Both the position numbers and the translations under genes were made by a program. The notes under the pieces are model-generated. The model was not told where the DNA came from and ran no database searches. It was given only the letters and a program-made list of their open reading frames with translations. A stretch of 64,000 nt of DNA from Brachypodius melanocephalos (lineage: Eukaryota > Chordata > Aves > Passeriformes > Pycnonotidae), in NCBI GenBank assembly GCA_013398615.1, contig VZSR01000690.1, forward strand, positions 231,745-295,744. The letters run 5' to 3'. Positions 56,551-64,000 of the stretch are shown one piece after another; position 1 is the first letter of the stretch, and each line of letters opens with the position of its first letter.

Positions 56551-56646
56551 TTAAAAAAAACCCCAAACCAAAAACAAACAAAAACCCCCAAAACAACAAA
56601 AAACCCACCACCACCAACAACAAAAACAACAACAACAACAACAAAA
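56551..56646 (+). repeat. A/C-rich low-complexity tract in the probable 3' UTR
   Basis: AAAAACCCC-type runs pass into (AAC)n repeats; this repeats the design seen at 9966 and 23752. Confidence 0.9.
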
Positions 56647-58091
56647 ATTCCTTGATAATAACTCACTTTGCTTTTCGATGAAAACCTTTTTCAATTGATA
56701 GTAGACAGAATTTGGCATCAGTTTTACCCCTGTAGAAGATTTTATTAATAAGAACAGTGAATTTGTAGAGCCATTTGACCATTTCTTCAAATTGCATATC
56801 TTCTGCAGGTAATACAATGATTAAAAAAATGCTTTTCTTTCTAAACAGCAGACTCACTCAACCCTTGATTTTGTTCATTTTTGCAGTTAGGAAAGAACCA
56901 ATGAAAGCAATATTCTCTTGGGGCAAATTATGTTGTTAGATTCTGAGCACATGTATTAATGTATTGCATGATGTGTCTGCATAACTTCATATTGCAGGAA
57001 ATTATCTGTTTTCCACATTTTTTCATGGCCCACTAGTAATAGCTGTTTGTCTGACCTGAAAATCTAGGAGGAGAGGAGCATCAGGGAATCACATGGATCA
57101 ATTCTTATTTTTATCTCAGTTTGATCTTTCATTACTGACAGTCCATTGAAAAGGAAAAGCATTGTTGGATAAGTATGGACAGAAAAAAACCCCAAAACAA
57201 GAATATAGGTGTAACATCAAGCACGTCTGTGTTTCTGGCTTGGGATCTTAATAGGAATCCAGCTAATTCATGTACATATACATACAACTATTTTTGCTGA
57301 ACAGCTTGCTGTTCAGGATGAGATCTTGCTGTATTACTCATATATGTATTTTTTAAGGAGTCATACTCATGTCATGGATCTTTTCTATGTAGAGAACATG
57401 CAAAATGTTGGCTTAGGAGGGTAAATCTTTAGTATTTCCTTTACATGTTCTAAAGCCCAGAACTTTGCAAACAGAATTTGAGTCTCCATTCCTTCTTAAC
57501 CTCTGCATATATAGGGAGGAGCATCCTGTGACACTAGCAAAAATTACAGCAGTAAGCTGAGACTAAATCCATTTTAAAAGTAAACACTTTTATTTAAGAC
57601 TGTTGAGTATTTGGGATTTTCATTATTGAGGCTAGAAATATTTTAATGGGTTTTTTTTGTACTCCAGTTCAAAATTTGTTCAAAGCCAGAATTTGTTCAA
57701 AGCCAGAGCTTTAGATTATGTTCATGCTGTGAAAAAGTTGCACTTCAATCATGTGTTTTCAGAAAGAAGTACAAAAATAATTCTTGAAATTTTTAGAACT
57801 CTTAGTTGGCTTCACTGAATCAGCTCATTTAAACGAAATATAAGGGGACATAGTGTTCCCATTTGTGAGTTTGTGGTTCAATGATACCTCTGGTGTAAAT
57901 TTTTGAAGAAAGTGAAGGGAGGACAGTGGCTCAACCATCAACACTGAGCACATTCCGTGTTGTGACAGGCTGTGTCACCTCTTTCCTCTTTCCCCTCCTC
58001 CATCAGCATTCAACCCCAAAGAGATTAGTAGAATGTGAATTCCAGCCCTGAGCAGTTTCTTTGAAGGCACACTGGTGAAATAACAATAATA

Positions 58092-58434
<343 letters not shown>

Positions 58435-59707
58435 TTTGTGAATTCATAGCTCGTCAGTTCTTTTTTATTATGCACTAGCACAGAGGTGTGAAATCAGGCT
58501 GGAAAACATTTTTGCTCAATTATTAGAGTTACTCATTATTTGCAGGAGCTGATAAAGAAAGTGGTAGATTCGATGTCTCTTGGAGGTTGCAAATCAGACT
58601 TGATATTCTAGTAGAAATGCTGATCTCGAGGGTGAGTTACTGATCTCAGCACACCAGTGTACAGCAAAATGCTTTTTAATACACAGATAGTCAGAGATAA
58701 ATCTTACAGTCTCCTCCTTTTAACTTATTTGTGTAAGCTACAGTGGACTGTCAATTTTTTTTAGATTATTTTTGTTGTCATTTTAAAAAATAAGTGAAAT
58801 TTATTAGCTGGGAAAATACATAAAATGAAAATGGAATCTAGAAATCAAAACCGTACAAAGAGACTGGGCCAGGTGAAAGCATCTATTGTGGGGTTGCCTC
58901 TTTACTTTGCCCCCTCACTTTCCTGAAACACTCTGCAGCCTTGTGCTGGTGCATCATGAGCCAAAGTATGGTGTGTTTAGACACTTCCCAATTAAACTAG
59001 AGATCAGCCACTGTGCAAATGTGTAAAAAAATAATAATAAAAAAAAGATCAAAAAATACATAGCTGCTTTCTCTTATTTTATTCCACAAAGGAATCAATC
59101 AAAAACTGGAAAAGGATTAAGTGTTCATCAGCTCGTGACCTATATTTATAGTGTGAGAAAGGATTTCTGTTATTGCATCTTTATATATCTTTCCCCAGAT
59201 GTATAGAAATTATGTTTTCAGATGCCTTTCTTTTCCTCCTCAGTAAGACTACACAAGCCATGAATAAGCCAGAATTTCTGCAAATGTTGGGTACATACCA
59301 TTTGCCTCATGCTGAAATTTTACAGAGTTATGTGGGAGCACCCATCTCTATGCAGAAGGGAGTCTTCTGATGCCAGAGTGCTTTATGCAGAGTGCAGCAC
59401 GGGCTAGGAAGCTATGTGATAAAGATGACACTCTTCCACCTCTGCACAGAGACTGCTGGTGTTCTCAGAAAACTCTGCCTAGCTGAAAGAGCACCACATG
59501 AATTCTGCTTCCCAGAAACTGATGTATGGTTTGAGAGAGAGAATCCACACACTTTCCCCTCCTAAAATAGAGAAGATGCCATTGCAAGTATCAGTGTTTT
59601 GCTCTTTATCTGGAACTAGTGTTCAAGGAACTAGCAGACCTTGGACTCATGGTGACATAGTGCTTGGATTCCTGAACAAACTATATTAAAAAAAGTGTCA
59701 ATATGTA

Positions 59708-59915
59708 TTCAGAGAATCGTAGTATTAGAATAGTTTGGGTTGAAAGGGACGTAGATGATATATAAAAGCCATCTATTCCAAGCCCTCCTGCAATATCCAA
59801 GGACATCTTCCACTAAGTCAGGTTGCTCAGGGCCTCATCCAACCTGATTTCAAATGCTTCCAGGGATGGGGCATCTACTGCCTCTCTGGATAACCTGCTC
59901 TATTGTCTCATTAGT
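59708..59915 (-). mobile_element. CR1 3' fragment, minus orientation
   Basis: Reads agaatagtttgggttgaaag, ggacgtagatgat, then ggttgctcagggcctcatcc, aacctgatttcaaatgcttc, cagggatggggcatctac: a CR1 3' end on the complementary strand, about 200 bases. Confidence 0.88.
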
Positions 59916-60850
59916 GTCTTAGTGTTTCATTGTATCCTGCTAATTATGGTTGAAAGAGCAACAGATTAGGGATGCCACTAATATTTTCCATGTTTGAGAA
60001 AAAATAGAGATAAGGGAAGCCAACCTTTTTATTTTTCCCTGGTAGTAAAATATGTAGTAAATTAAAAAAAAAATTGCAATTTCAGATAGATTTAAAACAT
60101 TTCAGATTAGTCAATCTAAGCAGACTGAAGCTAGCTGCAGCCTTTTTTCTAGCTCAGGCTGGAGTAAACACATTCCTGTTTATATAGTAGGATGTTCAGC
60201 ATCAGAATCAATCTGACATTTGGAGACCTGGTTCCTGGTGGGTGAATTAAGGAGGCAAATACATTTTCTAGGTGTTTCTTTTTTCAAGCATAAGTTTTGT
60301 GTTTGGACAGAAACTTTCCAAAATGCAGTTGGTTATGCTAGAGAACAATGGTATATGGTGGTGTTTTGCAAACTATCCTTTGAGTTTGAAAATGTTTGCA
60401 TGTGTACTTACTGTCTTACAAGCTCAGTCTGGAAGCAAATGTATTTCAAATTAGATAGCTGATAGTGCAATGCTGCTTTGTAATCAGAAGGTCCATAAGC
60501 TCACCTAGCTAAAAGTAAATGCTATCTGAATTTGCTGTTAGTCCTTGTGATTTCTACAATGGCTCCCAAATCTGTCTTTTCATTCAAATAACCTATCCAA
60601 ATTAGTGAAGATGGAACCTGACAAGTATAGTACTTATTTTCCTATAACTAGAATAAAATAGTATATTTCCAGGAGCTTGTGAGATGGTCTTAAATATTTC
60701 TTTTCTCCTTTTCCCTCACATTTCATTTTAAAATAATGAAATTTCTCATCCTTTGATGATCTATACCACAGGTTAGCAATTTATACTCAGAAAATGAGAC
60801 CATTATCAAGTTCTTTTCTTTTATACTTTTAAAATCCATCACTATCGTTA

Positions 60851-61192
60851 TGATTTGGGTTGGCTCACATAACAATGCGTAGAACTCTGGTTCTTCGGAC
60901 GGCTTATAGGAAAGCTTTATTGAAGGAGAGACTCTTTTATACAGAGTTTTGGTACAATCAGTATGATTGGTCATTTAGAGCAACACCTCTCAATTGTCTT
61001 CTTACAAGTAAACAGCAAGTTAGAAAAACATCAGGTGTCAGGAGGAGGATTATCTACAATGATTGTTTTGGGTTCCTCCTTATGATTTCCCAGGTCAGAC
61101 TGAGAGAGTTCTGTACTTGGCTTTCCCACAGGCTTCAAGCTACTGCCTGGAGCCTAAGAATTCATGTTCTGACCACTGTCCGTTACCACACA
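60851..61192 (-). mobile_element. Probable solo LTR, minus orientation
   Basis: On the minus strand a TATA-type box (gtataaaagag, about 60935) is followed about 25 bases later by AATAAA (about 60917) and then about 65 bases ending aacccaaatca, the U3-R-U5 layout of a retroviral LTR. The + strand edge at 60851 begins TG. The other end near 61192 (acca-caca) is a guess, and I found no clean duplication of flanking bases. The 131-codon + strand ORF here is an LTR by-product. Confidence 0.5.
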
Positions 61193-63628
61193 TCACCTCA
61201 CTTTATAATTAAAAACAGAATGATACTTTGCTTTCATGTGTTGAACCAATGGTGATCTCAGAGCTTTGCTGGCATGGTGTCTGAATATCATCACTCAAAA
61301 GCAGAAACATGCTGGCTGAAGAAGAGAGTGAGCCCTCTGGCATTGACTAAATGCAAATTATTCCAGGGACCAGACATCAGTGCTGACCAGATAGAAAGGA
61401 GGAATAAAACTTCGTGCTTTCACTTTTCATAATTCATCTCCCTCTGAGGTGAGTACAGAGGATTTTCCCGTTTGTGTTACCACAACACAAGCAGGTCTTC
61501 TCAGTCTCAGATTAGTGTCAGTTGTGCACCCTAATATGGGGCTTCCTCTGTTCCCATGGATAGACAAGTTTTGTGATCCCAGATATCCCTTTTCTTATCT
61601 GACTACTGTGTGAATGCAAGAATAGCACAGAAGCAGCACAACTGACCACTGCCAATACCATTGTTTTTTGTTAAAATTAAATGCTCTCTGTGCACTTCCA
61701 TTTGATCAGACTGCTTTCATCTCCGAAACACCTCTTTTGATCCCTACTAAGCACAGAGGATTCTGGTCTGTACGAAGCAGGAACAGGACAGAGGCTGGTT
61801 TTGAGGCATCAGCTCACTCTGCTCTGTGGACTTAACCACCAAGTAGAGTAAAACAGAACTACTTCCAAGCAAGCTGGCTGAGGACCTGAAACTCAGTCTT
61901 AGCAAATTTATTTACCCTTATACTTAAGCACAATACAGCACACACTCACAAGTTTCATAGCACACTCTTGGCATTTTGTATTATTTTGGTCTCTTCCAAT
62001 CACATATGTATTACAGCACCCTGAGTTTAGATGCTATCTAGTGGCAGGAGAATATACATAATTCCATTGGCTTTACTGGTGGTTGTAAGATTATTGTTGC
62101 ACTTATCAGATTAAATTACTTATGGTCATTGGGGTTTTCTAGTGGTAAAATCTAGCAGTAGAATGACAAAGTGAGCATTTTGCTTTTCTTCTTGCTTGGG
62201 TAATATTTTTGTACACATTTATATGCAATTTTAAAAAATCCTTACTGTTGTTCTTGTAGTGTTCTTGTTAGGTTTTTACCAGGTCTTCTGGTTTTCTACA
62301 GGCCCAGATTATCACAGTAATATTTCACAATCCTTTTCTCCTCCCTATTCTTACTTGAGAGACAAAAGTCATCAGATGTGCAAATAAGCTAGGTGCAAAA
62401 TAATACTAAGGGCCTGACCACTCTTTTAGTTGCACTGAAATCAAAGGACATTGCATGCAAAGTTCTGCTAGTGCCAGGGCAGCATATGGGGATAAAGACT
62501 AAACAACAAAAACCTATACAGCTCACCACACACAGGCCATTCTGTGTAGAGGCGCTGCATCAGAGTGGGTCCACCTGCTTTTGTTGTGATAGGAGCTGAT
62601 TACACCACCTGAGTTTTATAAAGGAGAGACATTTCTCTTTGTTCTGATGATACACTTCAAAGGTATGCCCTAGTGCACTGTCTACCTTCAGCAGGGAGGA
62701 AGGGTAGGCACTGTGGCTTATCTGTGACAGCAGATTTCACTGCTCTTGTGGTTTACCCTACAGTGACAGGTTTTAAATAAAGTTAAGAACATTAAACCTC
62801 TTGGTAGGAGCAATAAGGGGAAATTAACCAAATTCAAGGATCTTAGTCCTGTAAAATAACCTTTTCTCAGTTGGCATTTTGCAGTGAATTCTATGTATGA
62901 GGTTGATAATAAACTTTAGAGTATGTTTATGTAAGCAGAACTGATAATAGAGACGTCTTTCTTAAGCTGAATTAAGAGGAACAAAAGACCCCTGTTCTCT
63001 AACATTTTTTCAAGGAAGAAAAACGGCAGGTTGTTATGCTGTGTTTTATATTCAGGAAATAGAAAACAAGTTAAAATGCAGGCTGAAAACAAAACTCAGC
63101 CCATTTGCTCTTGGGACTGAGTGGGTAGAGTAATGAAAAAACCTATTTGGCTTGTTAAGACTCATAAGGAAAAAATGGAAAACCAAAATGAATGATACCA
63201 AGTAATGGAAAATATTCTCAATTGTTCTGAAATGAATTCTTAACAATATGTATTTATTGTTAGTTCTTGATTTCTCTTCTCTTGAAAGAAGAGGCTTGTG
63301 GTCTCTTAAAACATTTTTCAACATTTCCATTTTTTCTGTAACTGAGTTTATATATGTTCATGTTATTACCAAATATAAACAATGAAATCTTCCCTGCATT
63401 TGAATTCAAGTTGTAGAAGGGTTCATTTTTTACTTTTTTTTTTGTGCTTTTTACATCTGATGTAGGCATGGTGCTTGCTGTCTAATTTTCAGCATCTGGT
63501 TCCCCAGAGAGTCCTAGTAATAATCAAGCTTTTTTTAAGCATAGTGTGAATGTTGCTTGGATGTCTGTTATTTCTCACCACTCACACCCTGGGAGAAATC
63601 AGTGTAATTACCAACGTAATTTCTAAAG

Positions 63629-63680
63629 ATGGGGAAGCTGAGGTAGAGAATTCAACTAGCTTATTTAAGGACCCCAAGGT
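63629..63680 (+). repeat. MIR/CORE-SINE-like fragment, tail side
   Basis: atggggaagctgaggtagag, then aattcaactagctta, then aaggaccccaaggt follow the MIR order (GGGGAAACTGAGGCACAGAG, TTAAGTAACTTGCCCAAGGTC). It is diverged, as expected for an ancient element. Confidence 0.45.
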
Positions 63681-64000
63681 AAATCTCACCTTTCTACACT
63701 ACTCTTGACTGAAATCACAATCTGTGAAAGTATCTAAAACAAGAACAGCACACAAGATCAGCAGCCTTTAGCTCAGCAGATTTAGACAAGTTATCAGTAC
63801 TATAACTTTGTGAAAAGTTAAGTACTTGTTAAGTTAAGTACTTGTGAAAAACAAGGTTCACTTTCTTAGAAAAATTTATAAGTTTAATAAAAAATAAAAA
63901 ATAGACAATTAGGAGACAGAAAATAAAGCAAATAAAGTTTCTTGGCCAAGGGTGCCTAGCAAAGAGCCAGCCAGCAGCACATCTTACCCTTTCAGATCCT

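Larger units (their letters stand above)
59060..64000 (+). other. Downstream region without recognised genes
   Basis: Holds a CR1 tail (59708-59915), an LTR (60851-61192) and a MIR-like fragment (63629-63680). The rest, including 61200-63600 and 63700-64000, shows no exon, RNA gene or repeat that I can identify. Short tandem duplications occur (for example aagttaagtacttgt twice at 63817-63846). Confidence 0.75.

Noticed and set aside
60860..61255. 131-codon + strand ORF
   Set aside because: It overlaps the minus-oriented LTR with TATA and AATAAA signals and has no recognisable domain.

Overview
This window is vertebrate nuclear DNA, almost certainly from a bird and probably a passerine. It has large introns with canonical GT..AG boundaries, a repeat complement dominated by CR1 LINE fragments and avian-type endogenous retrovirus (ERV) remains, and a tRNA-derived SINE fused to a CR1-like tail, which resembles the TguSINE1 type described in zebra finch. 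No prokaryotic features (operons, CRISPR, ribosome binding sites) are present.

The only functional gene I can support is the 3' two thirds of PDE1C, the calcium/calmodulin-stimulated 3',5'-cyclic nucleotide phosphodiesterase 1C, on the + strand. Twelve exons join in frame with compatible phases: 1-118 (5' end outside the window), 2044-2184, 11341-11441, 13230-13358, 25482-25583, 26859-26979, 29261-29342, 35150-35270, 36453-36628, 40259-40564, 43846-43920 and 56136-56149 (stop). They encode about 493 residues: the end of the regulatory linker, the whole HD-type catalytic domain with all metal ligands and the invariant glutamine, and a long charged C-terminal tail. The calmodulin-binding N-terminus lies upstream of the window. 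The 3' UTR starts at 56150; its end is not certain.

The introns and the 3' flank are repeat-rich. Intron 2 holds CR1 pieces, LTR-like pieces and one assembly gap. Intron 3 holds a 94-nt near-perfect hairpin (11917-12010). Intron 4 holds a degenerate minus-strand provirus (gag, protease and reverse transcriptase, 18787-21906) next to a CR1. Intron 6 holds a plus-strand integrase fragment. Intron 7 holds a solo LTR with a perfect 5-bp target-site duplication. Intron 9 holds a (CAAAG)11 repeat and the tRNA-SINE. Intron 11 holds a second LTR copy broken by a gap, more CR1, and the longest unexplained ORF. The 3' flank holds a 343-bp (TTTC)n tract, a CR1 tail, an LTR and a MIR-like fragment.

The observations most worth a second look are the intronic hairpin, whose three wobble pairs all fit the PDE1C sense strand; a set of three matching blocks (A-B-C) in the same order and orientation in introns 2 and 4; and the long homopyrimidine TTTC tract about 2 kb after the stop codon. 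I found no convincing new multi-gene system. All homology statements come from recognising families by eye, not from searches.
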